Positions 17,743 through 26,963 of a DNA stretch of 64,000 nucleotides are shown piece after piece; positions within the stretch are counted from its first letter, which is position 1, and the number at the start of each line of letters is the position of its first letter. A program made the translations under genes and the position numbers. Under the pieces are notes generated by a model. The model did no database searches. It had not been told where the DNA came from and was given only the letters and a program-made list of their open reading frames with translations. This DNA is from Pedobacter zeae (lineage in GTDB: Bacteria; Bacteroidota; Bacteroidia; Sphingobacteriales; Sphingobacteriaceae): contig NZ_JACIEF010000001.1 in the NCBI RefSeq assembly GCF_014196715.1, forward strand, positions 664,872 to 728,871, in the 5' to 3' direction.

Positions 17743-18843
17743 TTAATTATACAATATCGTTCTTACTTTTTGTAAAAATGAATTTATTTTTGCTTCTGAT
17801 TGATTTTGCAGGATTATTACCGTTTTGTCATTGTCCAAATGCCTTTCTATATAGGTAGAATACCCTGGCCAACCACCAGTATGATAGACGATTCTGCGAT
17901 ATTTTTTCGAATTCCCAACGAACCACCCAAATCCATAATTCGTTTCTTTTCCATCGTTGGTTTTTGCGGAATTAAATATGAGCTCTTTATCTTTCGAGTC
18001 TATCAATTTATCATCATAAAGTGCTCTGTCCCATTTTAATAGATCCTCTGTTGTAGAGTTAACTGTTCCGTCACCCACGATTCCGTCTAAATAATAAGTA
18101 TAAAATTCTTTACCAAAACTATCGGGAAGCACTTTATTACCTAAACTGTCTTTAACATACCCAAGAGCATAATTCTTTATTTCTTTTGGTTCAAATCTGC
18201 TCCTATAGATAAACGTATTTTTCATTTTTAAAGGTTGAAATATATTTTCACTCAAAAATCTTCCAAATGTCTTATGTGATACTTTTTCTATAATCAGAGC
18301 TAATAAAGTGTAACCCGTATCACTGTACTGGAATCTTTCGCCTGGTTGAAAAATTACTTTTGGTCTGTATTTAGCGAGGACATTAACTATATCTTGATTC
18401 GTAGCAAATTTTGTTTTATCCCATTTTTCTTCAAAAATCTCCATATAGTCAGGAAGTCCGGCAGTGTGATTAAGTAAATTTCTTATGCTAATATTTCCGT
18501 AGAAATCTAATTCAGGAATATATTTTGATATTTTGTCATCATAGTTTAGTTTCCCATGTTTTTCCAACAAAACAATTCCCATTGCAGTAAACTGTTTGGA
18601 AACAGATGCCAATTCAAATATGGTTTGGTTATTAATTTTTTGCTCGGTTTTCTCATTAGCAAAACCGTAGCCTTTTTCAAATAAGATTTTCCCTTTGTCT
18701 GCAATCAGCACATTTCCATTGAATATTTTCTGCTTAAAAAGGGAGTTGAATAAGCTGTCAAGCTGCTTATATTGAACTGATTGACCAAATGTGGAATTAA
18801 ATAATAGTAGCCCAACCGATATCAATAAAAATGTTCTTCTCAT
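17743..18843 (-). CDS. Serine hydrolase, beta-lactamase family (class C/DD-peptidase type)
   Basis: A 366-aa secreted penicillin-binding-protein-like serine hydrolase. I chose the start MRRTFLL, because it begins a clean signal peptide ending at TFGQS; an upstream in-frame ATG adds nine unlikely residues. The SxxK catalytic motif is Ser80-V-S-Lys83. The second motif, usually YSN or YAN, reads YSD near residue 170, and HTGG supplies the KTG-like third motif. The family includes class C beta-lactamases, esterases and D-aminopeptidases, so substrate cannot be fixed. The Asp in place of Asn is unusual. It lies alone between pseudogenes and looks intact, probably cargo of the decayed element. Confidence 0.85.
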   Translation of the reverse strand: MRRTFLLISVGLLLFNSTFGQSVQYKQLDSLFNSLFKQKIFNGNVLIADKGKILFEKGYGFANEKTEQKINNQTIFELASVSKQFTAMGIVLLEKHGKLNYDDKISKYIPELDFYGNISIRNLLNHTAGLPDYMEIFEEKWDKTKFATNQDIVNVLAKYRPKVIFQPGERFQYSDTGYTLLALIIEKVSHKTFGRFLSENIFQPLKMKNTFIYRSRFEPKEIKNYALGYVKDSLGNKVLPDSFGKEFYTYYLDGIVGDGTVNSTTEDLLKWDRALYDDKLIDSKDKELIFNSAKTNDGKETNYGFGWFVGNSKKYRRIVYHTGGWPGYSTYIERHLDNDKTVIILQNQSEAKINSFLQKVRTILYN

Positions 18844-19040
18844 AATGTATTCTTTACAATTGCCTGCCAAGTTGCAGTTCCTGCCGAAGGGTCGGATTAG
18901 ATGGCTTTGAGTCAGTAAATATACAAATTTTGACCGAAGCAGATCTAAAATAACGGATTGGAAAAATTATAGTTACATTAAAATTTACCAAATTAAAAGA
19001 TGAAAAAAATGAAAGAGACAATTAGGTCCCTTAAAAGATT

Positions 19041-20220
19041 TTATTGATTTCTGATTAAGTGATTTAAATTGGGGTCGTTTGTGATTCGTTCCATTTCGTT
19101 AATTATAATTTCCAGGACATCACTTTTTATCTGGCGGTAATTTGCTTCTATTTCCTGCTTCATATTGTCTTGTCCCTTTTCATCTAAAAAAGATATGATC
19201 TGCGGGATTTTCCGATATGCTTTCGTTCCCTGCGACACTTTAGCATTGTCGACTACGATTTCCGAATGAAAGATTTTTTGCTCGATGCGCTCATCAAAAT
19301 TATCAGATACGGCTCCCACGAACATTCCCTGCGTAAGCGTGGATATTTTGGAAGCAGGAATGAGGCTGTCTAATTGTGTGGAAATAGAGGTAGATTTATC
19401 ATTTTTGTTGATGCTTAAGCTTTGACGCTTCTGTAAAACCTTGCCAAACCTCTCCGAAAGATTTTTAGCGGTCTCGCCAACTACCTGACCACTGAAAATA
19501 TTGCCAACGGTATTTTGTATCACCTTAGCTTCCTTATCGCCGTAGTCACGGATTAATTGTGAATAGTCCTGGAACCCCAGGCAGACAGCTACTTTGTTAC
19601 TACGTGCTGTTGCAATCAAATTGTCAAGACCTCTAAAATATATTGTTGGCAACTCATCAATGATAACCGAACTCTTTAACTGCCCCTTTTTATTGATAAG
19701 CTTTACAATTCTTGAATTGTACAGACCAAGGGCTGCCGAGTAGATATTCTGACGGGTCTGGGTTGTTACCCACACACAAAATCTTTGGGGCTGCCGGATT
19801 ATTGATGTCAAGGGTAAAATCGTCCCCCGTCATCACCCAATGAAGTTGCGGGCTAATCATTCTTGACAGGGGGATTTTTGCTAATGCGATCTGACCTTGT
19901 AACTGGTCTTGTGCACCGCCCTGCCAAGCATCCATAAACGGAGACAGATAATTTTCCAGGTCAGGGTATGAAGTTAAAATCGTGAACACGTCCGAATATT
20001 TTTTATTCAGCAGTTCGATCGCATGCGGAAAGGTGCAATATTTACCATTCTCATAGATTTTGAGATACCAAATAATGGCTGCAAGCAATATAATTGGGCT
20101 TTCGACGAAAAAATCCCCTTGCTTCTGGATCCACGACCTGTTAAGGTTAAGCATTATGGTATAAGCAGCTTCGTATGCATCTGAAATATCCGTCATAAAG
20201 TCGGGATTGAGCGGGTTGCA
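19041..20220 (-). pseudogene. Conjugative coupling protein MobC/TraG-type ATPase, truncated and frameshifted
   Basis: Two leftward frames together form the central and C-terminal part of a type IV secretion coupling protein of the Bacteroidota MobC/TraG (VirD4-like) group. The first frame runs from CNPLNPDF through LNRSWIQKQGDFFVESPIIL, MDAWQGGAQDQLQGQIALAK and WVMTGDDFTLDINNP to about 19770. The second continues with QNIYSAALGLYNSRIVKL, IIDELPTIYFRGLDNLIATA, LGFQDYSQLIRDYGDKEAKV and NTVGNIFSGQVVGETA. The reading frame is broken near 19765. The Walker A half of the protein is missing: upstream of CNPLNPDF the sequence changes abruptly to unrelated coding. The gene would have pumped DNA during transfer of an integrative conjugative element; it is dead here. 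Confidence 0.82.
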
Positions 20221-20390
20221 ACGATGGCTCTAAGTTCTTTTAGCTCTGCCTCATCTCTCAAAATGCTATTTTCGCATTCTTTCCTGATCTGCCGGTATTC
20301 TCCGCCGGTGATGGTTTTATTGATCAATAACTCCAAAGCTCTTGCTTTCCGATTATTTTGTTCGGCAATCTGATTGGTTTTTTTGAGTTT
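20221..20390 (-). pseudogene. Recombinase-like coiled-coil fragment fused to the coupling-protein remnant
   Basis: Leftward codons give KLKKTNQIAEQNNRKARALE followed by LLINKTITGGEYRQIRKECE, a charged helical stretch like the C-terminal zinc/coiled-coil region of large serine recombinases. A TAG precedes it, so there is no start. It ends exactly where the MobC/TraG remnant begins, but in another frame, so a deletion joined two genes. The family call is tentative. Confidence 0.35.
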
Positions 20391-20685
20391 GGTTCGCTAC
20401 CGGTTTGATACTTTTCTCATCCAATTTATACCATCAGCTAAAGCATCAAGGCTTTTTCAGCAGGCTTGGTGGTATTCTAATGTCCGGCCTTTGGAGATAA
20501 AATCTTTAATACTTTAACATTAATTAGTCTTCCGCTAGTTGATATTGCCTACGAATGGACAATTGCTCCAATGTAGATCGATAGCATTTTCAATAGGTAT
20601 CCAAATCATTGGCCGGTTAATCTGTCTGACAGGTTTATACCCTATGCAAGCTATTTAGGCTGGCGGGGTCAGGTGTCTAAGTTCA

Positions 20686-21678
20686 TTATTTGCTTTTTAA
20701 CCAAGTGCTAGCAGATAATATCACTTTGTCTTGTCCAGAATCGATTCCAGGCTCAACACTAACGTCCGGCTCGACGTTTTTTGGATAACCTTTACCGGTC
20801 CTGTCTGCTACATATGTTTTGGCTAGTTGAAGTTGTGTACCATTGGATAGAACAAATGTATAGTTCGCAGTGGTATATCCAGCGGAAGTTTGACCAAACG
20901 ATTTGACATTAGGCAGCCCCAAAAAAGATATTGCGGTCATCTCACCACTGCTGGCTGTTCTGGAATCAATTAAGATGGCAATTTTAACGTTTCTGTTTTT
21001 ACTTTTATAAGTATCTACAACCTGCCCTTTGCCAAGGAGTATACCATTCTTATTTTGCCAGGGGTATTTTTTTCCAGTCTTGCCTTCTACAAAATAGCCT
21101 GCGGTTCCATCCTCAACAAGCGCATTCAGCCCCGCAAGCATAGGCCACATATTTCCGCCGGTATTCTGACGAAGGTCAACAATCCATCCGGTAATGGTAT
21201 TGTCGGTATCTATTTTTTTGATAATACCTCTAACATCGTTTGCATATTTCAATTCTTTCTCACCATCAAAACTTAGAATGGCAGGAATCTTTAACCACGC
21301 GATGCCTTCCCCTAAATATTTGCCAGCCGGTGTATCCACCAGGGGCTTCTCGCGAAATTTCTCCATCACCTTGTTTGTTACGAAAAAGGAGTGACGATCC
21401 CCAACTTCCCGAAGCTTTTGGGTATAGAAATTATAGATGATCTTTTCGTTTAAAGAATCATTTGTAGTAAATGGCAAAATCTTACTTTCTTCATTGACCT
21501 GTTTCCAGTTGAGCTTATCGGAGAACATGGAGTTTTTTTTGATAATGTTCAATATCTCCGTGTTCAATTTGATGGTGTTATCTTTTGCAACCCCGCCTTG
21601 AGCGAAGGCAAAATTTTTAAAAAAGATAATAACAGTTATGATTACGACAATCAGTTGTTGTTTATTTTTCATGTTCAT
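20686..21678 (-). CDS. S41-family C-terminal-processing-like peptidase
   Basis: A 330-aa secreted protease of the tail-specific protease (S41) family. A signal peptide (hydrophobic LIVVIITVIIFFKNF, cleavage near FAQG) is followed by a short helical region and the S41 core. Core motifs are GWIVDLRQNTGGNMWPML (about residues 164-181), ILIDSRTASSGEMTAISF with the likely nucleophile Ser in TASSGE, and FGQTSAGYTTANYTF. The C-terminus has the usual PDVSVEPG segment. There is no obvious PDZ domain, so it belongs to the shorter S41 group common in Bacteroidota, where members often have uncharacterised roles. It sits inside mobile debris, but its reading frame is intact. Two ATGs two codons apart make the start slightly ambiguous. 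Confidence 0.85.
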   Translation of the reverse strand: MNMKNKQQLIVVIITVIIFFKNFAFAQGGVAKDNTIKLNTEILNIIKKNSMFSDKLNWKQVNEESKILPFTTNDSLNEKIIYNFYTQKLREVGDRHSFFVTNKVMEKFREKPLVDTPAGKYLGEGIAWLKIPAILSFDGEKELKYANDVRGIIKKIDTDNTITGWIVDLRQNTGGNMWPMLAGLNALVEDGTAGYFVEGKTGKKYPWQNKNGILLGKGQVVDTYKSKNRNVKIAILIDSRTASSGEMTAISFLGLPNVKSFGQTSAGYTTANYTFVLSNGTQLQLAKTYVADRTGKGYPKNVEPDVSVEPGIDSGQDKVILSASTWLKSK

Positions 21679-21745
21679 TTAAATGAATACTAACTAAAAC
21701 CTAGACGGGTAGAAACAGTTTTAAGTTGCATCCGCTTCATTTTTT

Positions 21746-22061
21746 TTAAAAGGTAGCAAAAACAGCGAAGAAAGATCTGGCCCAATAATCCCTCTTCAAA
21801 CTCTCCTGGCTTCCACTTTCCTTGTCATCGATGTAAAGGTCGGATTCCGAAGTAAAATATAACCTGCTTTTAACAGGAGCATTGAGCCATAGCACATTGT
21901 TTTCTCTTACTATAGAAACCGGCTTTTCATAATAATACGTTAATGCCTGGATATTTTAGTGCCACCGCTTCAGGCAACAAAAAGCTTTTTACTTTTGGGA
22001 TATAAAAGTTTTTCCAGTTATAAACGATGCCCACAGGTGCACGGAACCCAACAGTTGCCGT
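21746..22061 (-). pseudogene. Fragmented gene, unrecognised (beta-rich)
   Basis: Two overlapping leftward frames give sensible protein: GFRAPVGIVYNWKNFYIPK continuing to VKSFLLPEAVALKYPGIN, and after a frameshift near 21950, ALTYYYEKPVSIVRENNVLW to SRLYFTSESDLYIDDKESGS, ending in ARSFFAVFATF and a stop at 21746-21748. A TAA also lies at the upstream end. The alternating hydrophobic pattern and the final Phe resemble an outer-membrane beta-barrel end, but I do not recognise a family. The IS110 element lies directly upstream and may have cut it. Confidence 0.45.
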
Positions 22062-22097
22062 TTATGGAAGCTCGGCTTTAGATAAACTTAAAGACAC

Positions 22098-23135
22098 TCA
22101 TTCGGTAAGAGGCCTGTATTCATATATTTTTTCGTATAATCTATTGTTTTTTACACAGGAATATACCCTTGCTGCGATTTTTAATCGGATTGCATTCAGT
22201 ACTGACATTTTGTGTTTTCCTTCTATATTCATTTTACGATGATAATAAGCCTTAATATCCGGAATAAATCTTTTGGCCAGAACGGCAGAGTTATGTAGCA
22301 GGGCTTTCATTTTTTTATTGGCAATTTTTGATATCCGGGTTTTCTTATAGACCGTGGTACCCGACTTATAAGGGAAGGGCGCTATTCCTGCGTAGGATGC
22401 GAACTCTCTGATGGTCCTTATGTTTTTGAATTCGTTGGTGCAGATGAGGATTTCCAATGCAACCACGGGCCCAACGCAGGGCACTGACTGCATTAAGGTC
22501 ATCAACCGGTTGGTTTCTTCATCTGCTTTCCATGTTGCCTCAATTGAATCTTCAACATCCTGTATATCCAGCCTAAGGGCATCGGTACTCCTGGAGCAAA
22601 GTCTGTTGTTTTGTTCGATCAGACCTTTCTTCACAAAGCCTGCCGTTTCTTTTAAGGGTACCTGCATAGCGATATGAAACGATTGTAACCGCTTTCTCAA
22701 GGTGGCTAAACCGGCCAGCTGTTCGATAATTGGTCGCCTTGGTATCCTTAATCTTAATACATCCCTGGATTTGTAGAGGTAGAGGGCGATTCTTTCAGCA
22801 TCTTTTTTATCGGTTTTGCCCCTGATTAAACCCAATGAATTTTTAATGCGAAGAGGTGGGTCCACTACGGTATCGATTTTAAGCGTCTTCAGTTTGTTGA
22901 TGAGGTGATTACCATAAATGCCTGTATTTTCCATTCCAGCTACTGCATTTCTGGTGGTAAACTTCAAAGACGCTTTCAGGTGTAGCAGATGATCCTTGAT
23001 TGCTTTTGGTTCATTGAGGATGGTATTATGGACCAAAATAGATCCCTGAACCATGACGGCGATATCCAGAGTTTCTTTTGATATGTCGATCCCGATGAAA
23101 TAGACATATCTTTTTGTCTTATTCAATGCATCCAT
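22098..23135 (-). CDS. IS110-family transposase (DEDD recombinase)
   Basis: A 345-aa transposase. The N-terminal RuvC-like DEDD domain begins VYFIGIDISKETLDIAVM (first Asp near residue 17), with Glu in GMENTGIY and the DKKDAERIALYL block at about 110-122. The C-terminal Transposase_20 domain has LMQSVPCVGPVVALEIL, FASYAGIAPFPYKSGT and the Ser-containing MKALLHNSAVLAKRF. Length is normal (about 320-350 aa) and the frame is intact, so the element may be active. IS110 enzymes are guided by a bridge RNA transcribed from the element's non-coding end; the hairpin upstream of this gene is a candidate for part of that RNA. Confidence 0.93.
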   Translation of the reverse strand: MDALNKTKRYVYFIGIDISKETLDIAVMVQGSILVHNTILNEPKAIKDHLLHLKASLKFTTRNAVAGMENTGIYGNHLINKLKTLKIDTVVDPPLRIKNSLGLIRGKTDKKDAERIALYLYKSRDVLRLRIPRRPIIEQLAGLATLRKRLQSFHIAMQVPLKETAGFVKKGLIEQNNRLCSRSTDALRLDIQDVEDSIEATWKADEETNRLMTLMQSVPCVGPVVALEILICTNEFKNIRTIREFASYAGIAPFPYKSGTTVYKKTRISKIANKKMKALLHNSAVLAKRFIPDIKAYYHRKMNIEGKHKMSVLNAIRLKIAARVYSCVKNNRLYEKIYEYRPLTE

Positions 23136-23160
23136 AGGTGACGGTATTATTTTCCATCTT

Positions 23161-23230
23161 GAACGGTCAGGCGTTTTCTATAATAATATAGGTCTTACCT
23201 TAGCGACAGCTTTGACTCACCTGACCGTTC
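23161..23230 (-). ncRNA. Hairpin upstream of IS110 transposase, candidate bridge-RNA segment
   Basis: On the transposase-sense strand GAACGGTCAGGTG (23230-23218) pairs with CGCCTGACCGTTC (23173-23161), 13 bp with one G-U pair, enclosing about 44 nt. It lies 25-95 bp before the transposase start, where IS110-group elements encode the bridge RNA. The full multi-loop structure cannot be verified by eye. It might simply be a structured element end. Confidence 0.35.
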
Positions 23231-23458
23231 TTTTAATTTGTGCTGACCATTAACTTATCGGGCCTTTTGCTCACGCTTTGGTCTTACCTCGATTAGCATT
23301 TAAGTCTTCTCCTGATAATCATGATAGTTCAATTAAATTTTGATGGAACATTATTTCAAATCCAGTTTATTCGATATAGACAGTTTTTCCGGTCGATTTT
23401 AAACAAATTTAGTCATCAAAGGTGATTTAATCAATTTAGTTTTCTAATATCACCTGTT

Positions 23459-23566
23459 CAGGCGCTGGACGGGGCACAGGAAGGTGGTGCTGTGCTTAAG
23501 TCCTTTTTCAACGAGCCCAAGCCTGAACCGGATTTTTCTAGTTCAGGGGGTAAACTAATTTTTTAG
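23459..23566 (+). pseudogene. C-terminal gene fragment, unrecognised
   Basis: A 35-codon open stretch reading QALDGAQEGGAVLKSFFNEP then KPEPDFSSSGGKLIF and TAG has protein-like composition, but no start codon or upstream continuation. It resembles the end of a mobilisation protein of the decayed conjugative element, though I cannot identify it. It marks the right-hand edge of the mobile debris before the DNA polymerase genes. Confidence 0.35.
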
Positions 23567-23714
23567 CCTATCTATGGTAGAGATAAATGTGATTATTTAT
23601 ACACATAACGATACCTTGCTATAGACTGCAAGCGCATTATTTGATCTGAGTTGTTTAGTAATTGGATAAAGCCATTATCCGCTAAATCTATTCCTTAAGT
23701 ATTCTTTTAAGCTA

Positions 23715-26700
23715 CTACCTAAAATTCCTGCCGCCATGAAAAGCGGCTTTAGTTTCCTGGTTTACCTCTTCCCGAACCTGGGTTCGTTTATTTTGCGCGG
23801 GGTAAGGCGCTGTTTTTTCGTCACTGCGCGATGAAGAGAATACCGGCAAATCATCCACCTCGCGCTGTAATAGTTTACCCAGCATCTTGGTAAAATCAAA
23901 ACACTTGCTTACAATTACATGCACCACCTGGCCTTCGCGTTGCAAACGCCCTTCCACCATTAACAACCTCGCATGCAGGATCTCTTTTCTATAGGTTTCA
24001 AAAAGCTTTTCAAATACCACCAGGTTGGTATAATCGGTTTCATCTTCTATTGTAATGAAACACACGCCACCGGCAGTGCCCGGCCGCTGCCTTACCAGCA
24101 CCAAACCGGCAACTTTTACCAGCTGCCCATCAGTAGCGTTATGGTTAATGGTATGGCAACTGCGGATATGAAGCAGATCCAGTTGGTCCCTTACAAAGCT
24201 TACCGGGTGGGCCTTTAACGATAACCCGGTGGTGGCGTAATCCTGCACCACATGTTCTCCTTTTCCCATAAATGGTAATGCTACCTGTGTTTCAAGCGCG
24301 GTTTCTGATGGCTGGCCTTTAAACAAGGCTACGGGCACATCCTGCAGGGCTGAAACTTCCCATAACGCTTTTCTGCGGTCAAAGCCCATTGAGCGGAATG
24401 CATCGGCATCGGCCAGTTTTTCAAGCGTAGCAAGCGAAATCCCTGCGTCCCGAAGGCTGGTAATGCTGCGGTAACCACCAGCCCTGCACGATACCAAAAG
24501 CTCCATTTCCTCTTCACGTATGCCTTTAACCTGCCTAAAACCTAATCTTATGGCAAAATACCGGCCTGCTTTTTCTTCCAAAAGGTTATTCCACGATGAA
24601 TAATTTACATCCACTTCCCTTACTTCAACACCGTGTTTCCGGGCATCGATTACAATTTGTGCAGGCTGGTAAAATCCCATGGGCATACTGTTTAACAAAG
24701 CAGCCGCAAAGGCATCCGGGTAATAATGTTTTAACCAGCACGATACATATACCAGCAGGGCAAAACTTGCGGCATGGCTTTCCGGAAAACCATAGCTGCC
24801 AAATCCTTCCAGCTGCTTAAAAATCCTTTGGGCAAACTCCAAAGAATAACCTTTGGCCAGCATGCCATCAATAAGTTTCTTTTCGTACTGGTTTACCAGG
24901 CCTTTAAACTTAAAGGTGGCCATGCTTCGCCTTAACCCATCTGCTTCGGCAGGGCTAAAGCCAGCAGCAACGATGGCAATTTTCATGGCCTGTTCCTGAA
25001 ACAGCGGCACACCGAGTGTACGGCCTAATATGGTTTCGAGTTCGGGCGAAGGGTACACCACGGGCTCTTCGCCGTTTCGCCTGCGCAAGTAGGGGTGTAC
25101 CATATCGCCCTGTATGGGCCCGGGCCTCACTATAGCCACCTCTATTACCAGGTCGTAAAAACATTTTGGCCGTAAGCGGGGCAACATCGACATCTGGGCA
25201 CGGCTTTCAATCTGGAATACCCCCAAAGTATCGGCAGCACTAATCATGTTATAAACATCAGGGTCATCCTGCGGTACATTGGCCAAAGTAAGCTCCCGGC
25301 CATACTGTGCACGGCAAAAATCAAAAGCTTTACGGATACAGGTTAGCATGCCCAGGGCCAGCACATCTACCTTTAAAAAGCCCAGGTCTTCAATATCATC
25401 TTTATTCCATTCAATGTTGGTGCGGTCTTGCATCCGGGCATTTAAAATAGGGCAGAGGTCGGTTAATTTGCCCTGGGTTACCAGAAAACCGCCGGTATGC
25501 TGCCCCAGCTGCCGCGGAAATCCCATCATCTGCGCGGTTAATTCCAGGGTCTTTTTCAGGTGCGGGTCTCCCGGGTTCAGCCCCTGCTCCATTAATAGTT
25601 TACCCTCAAACCATTCATCTGTATACTGCCATAACGAACCAGAAAGCCTGTTAATGGTATCAACTGATAAGCCCATTGCTTTACCCACATCACGTACAGC
25701 GCCCTTTTGGTGCTGTTGGGTAACGGTGGCTACAATTGCCGCGCGGTCGCGTCCATATTTATTATAAATGTACTGCATAATCTCCTCCCTGCGTTCGTGT
25801 TCAAAGTCAACATCAATATCGGGCGGCTCGTTACGGGCAGGCGAGATAAAGCGCTCAAACAGCAAATCAAACTTGGTGGGGTTTACCGAGGTAATGCCCA
25901 GGCAAAAGCAGATCACCGAATTGGCGGCAGAACCGCGCCCCTGGCATAAAATACCCCGGCTACGCGCTTCCCTTACAATATCTTCCACAAAAAGAAAATA
26001 ATTGGCGTAATCCATCTTTTTAACAAATTCAAGTTCATAGCGCACCATATTCACCACCTTTTCGGGTATCTCCTTACCATACAATGCCCGGGCACCTTTC
26101 CAGGTCAGGTATTCCAGTTCTTCGAGGGGTGGCCTGCCGCTTTGGTTAATTTCTTCAGGATACACATATTTTAGCTCATCCAAAGAAAAGGTGCAGGCTT
26201 CTGCAATCACCAGCGTATTTTTGATGGCTTCCGGGTACCGCCTAAAAAGCCGCTTTATTTCCTCTACCGGCTTCATGTACCGTTCGGCATTCTGGTGCAA
26301 GCGAAAACCTGCCGTATCAATGGTGCACTTTTCGCGCACGCAGGTTAACACATCCTGCAGTTCCCTGCGTGCGGGCTCATGGTAATGCACATCGCCTGTT
26401 GCCACTACCGGTATCCCGTACTTCGAAGAAAGCTGCAATATCCTGAATATCAGTTTATCGTCGTTGCCTAAATAACTCCTGGTTGCACCTAAGTACAGCG
26501 CATTGCCCAGAGCCTCGCGGTATTCTGCTATTGCGCTAATCAAACCATCATCAAAAGAAAACTGCCGGTTAAGTACCCCTGGCATTACGGCCGTAAAAAT
26601 TAATCCCTTTGCGTGTGCGTAAACATCGGCCCGCGTTAAGTGGCACGAACCTTTTTCTGTGCGCATGTTGCCCAAAGTAAGCAAGGCAGATAAGCGCCCG

Positions 26701-26954
26701 TACGCTTCTTTATCGGTTGGGTAAGCGAGTAAACTTGGCCCGTCCAGTAAATCGAGCCTGCAGGCCGGGATAATCGAAATGTTCTTCTGGCGCGCGGCAG
26801 CATGGGCACGTACAATACCTGCCAGCGTATTCCTATCGGTAATGGCAATTTTTTCGTAGCCAAAAGCTGCCGCTTGCTCTACCAGTTCATGCGGGTGCGA
26901 TGCCCCGCGTAAAAAACTGTAATTAGAAGTTACCTGTAATTCGCTGTATCCCAT
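23715..26954 (-). CDS. dnaE2: Error-prone DNA polymerase DnaE2 (ImuC)
   Basis: A 1079-aa C-family DNA polymerase of the DnaE2/ImuC type, the catalytic polymerase of the ImuA-ImuB-DnaE2 mutasome that bypasses DNA lesions and causes induced mutation. An N-terminal PHP domain (YSELQVTSNYSFLRGASHPH, AITDRNTLAGIVRAH) is followed by the palm with PPDIDVDFEHERREE, the polymerase Asp region near residue 380-400, then SHAASFALLVYVSCWLKHYY and a C-terminal OB-fold (about 930-1040, LVKVAGLVLVRQRPGT and CFITIEDETDYTNLVVF). It is shorter than replicative DnaE, as expected. It is the third gene of a leftward operon; the gap to imuB is 9 bp. It is normally DNA-damage induced. Confidence 0.95.
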   Translation of the reverse strand: MGYSELQVTSNYSFLRGASHPHELVEQAAAFGYEKIAITDRNTLAGIVRAHAAARQKNISIIPACRLDLLDGPSLLAYPTDKEAYGRLSALLTLGNMRTEKGSCHLTRADVYAHAKGLIFTAVMPGVLNRQFSFDDGLISAIAEYREALGNALYLGATRSYLGNDDKLIFRILQLSSKYGIPVVATGDVHYHEPARRELQDVLTCVREKCTIDTAGFRLHQNAERYMKPVEEIKRLFRRYPEAIKNTLVIAEACTFSLDELKYVYPEEINQSGRPPLEELEYLTWKGARALYGKEIPEKVVNMVRYELEFVKKMDYANYFLFVEDIVREARSRGILCQGRGSAANSVICFCLGITSVNPTKFDLLFERFISPARNEPPDIDVDFEHERREEIMQYIYNKYGRDRAAIVATVTQQHQKGAVRDVGKAMGLSVDTINRLSGSLWQYTDEWFEGKLLMEQGLNPGDPHLKKTLELTAQMMGFPRQLGQHTGGFLVTQGKLTDLCPILNARMQDRTNIEWNKDDIEDLGFLKVDVLALGMLTCIRKAFDFCRAQYGRELTLANVPQDDPDVYNMISAADTLGVFQIESRAQMSMLPRLRPKCFYDLVIEVAIVRPGPIQGDMVHPYLRRRNGEEPVVYPSPELETILGRTLGVPLFQEQAMKIAIVAAGFSPAEADGLRRSMATFKFKGLVNQYEKKLIDGMLAKGYSLEFAQRIFKQLEGFGSYGFPESHAASFALLVYVSCWLKHYYPDAFAAALLNSMPMGFYQPAQIVIDARKHGVEVREVDVNYSSWNNLLEEKAGRYFAIRLGFRQVKGIREEEMELLVSCRAGGYRSITSLRDAGISLATLEKLADADAFRSMGFDRRKALWEVSALQDVPVALFKGQPSETALETQVALPFMGKGEHVVQDYATTGLSLKAHPVSFVRDQLDLLHIRSCHTINHNATDGQLVKVAGLVLVRQRPGTAGGVCFITIEDETDYTNLVVFEKLFETYRKEILHARLLMVEGRLQREGQVVHVIVSKCFDFTKMLGKLLQREVDDLPVFSSSRSDEKTAPYPAQNKRTQVREEVNQETKAAFHGGRNFR

Positions 26955-26963
26955 TATCGTGTT

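Larger units (their letters stand above)
22090..23235 (-). mobile_element. IS110-family insertion sequence (approximate limits)
   Basis: The element consists of one IS110-type transposase gene and about 100 bp of upstream non-coding sequence with a strong hairpin. IS110 elements usually lack terminal inverted repeats and do not leave target duplications, so the ends given are estimates from the coding limit on the left and the hairpin on the right. It is inserted between an unrecognised pseudogene and a short C-terminal gene fragment. Confidence 0.6.
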
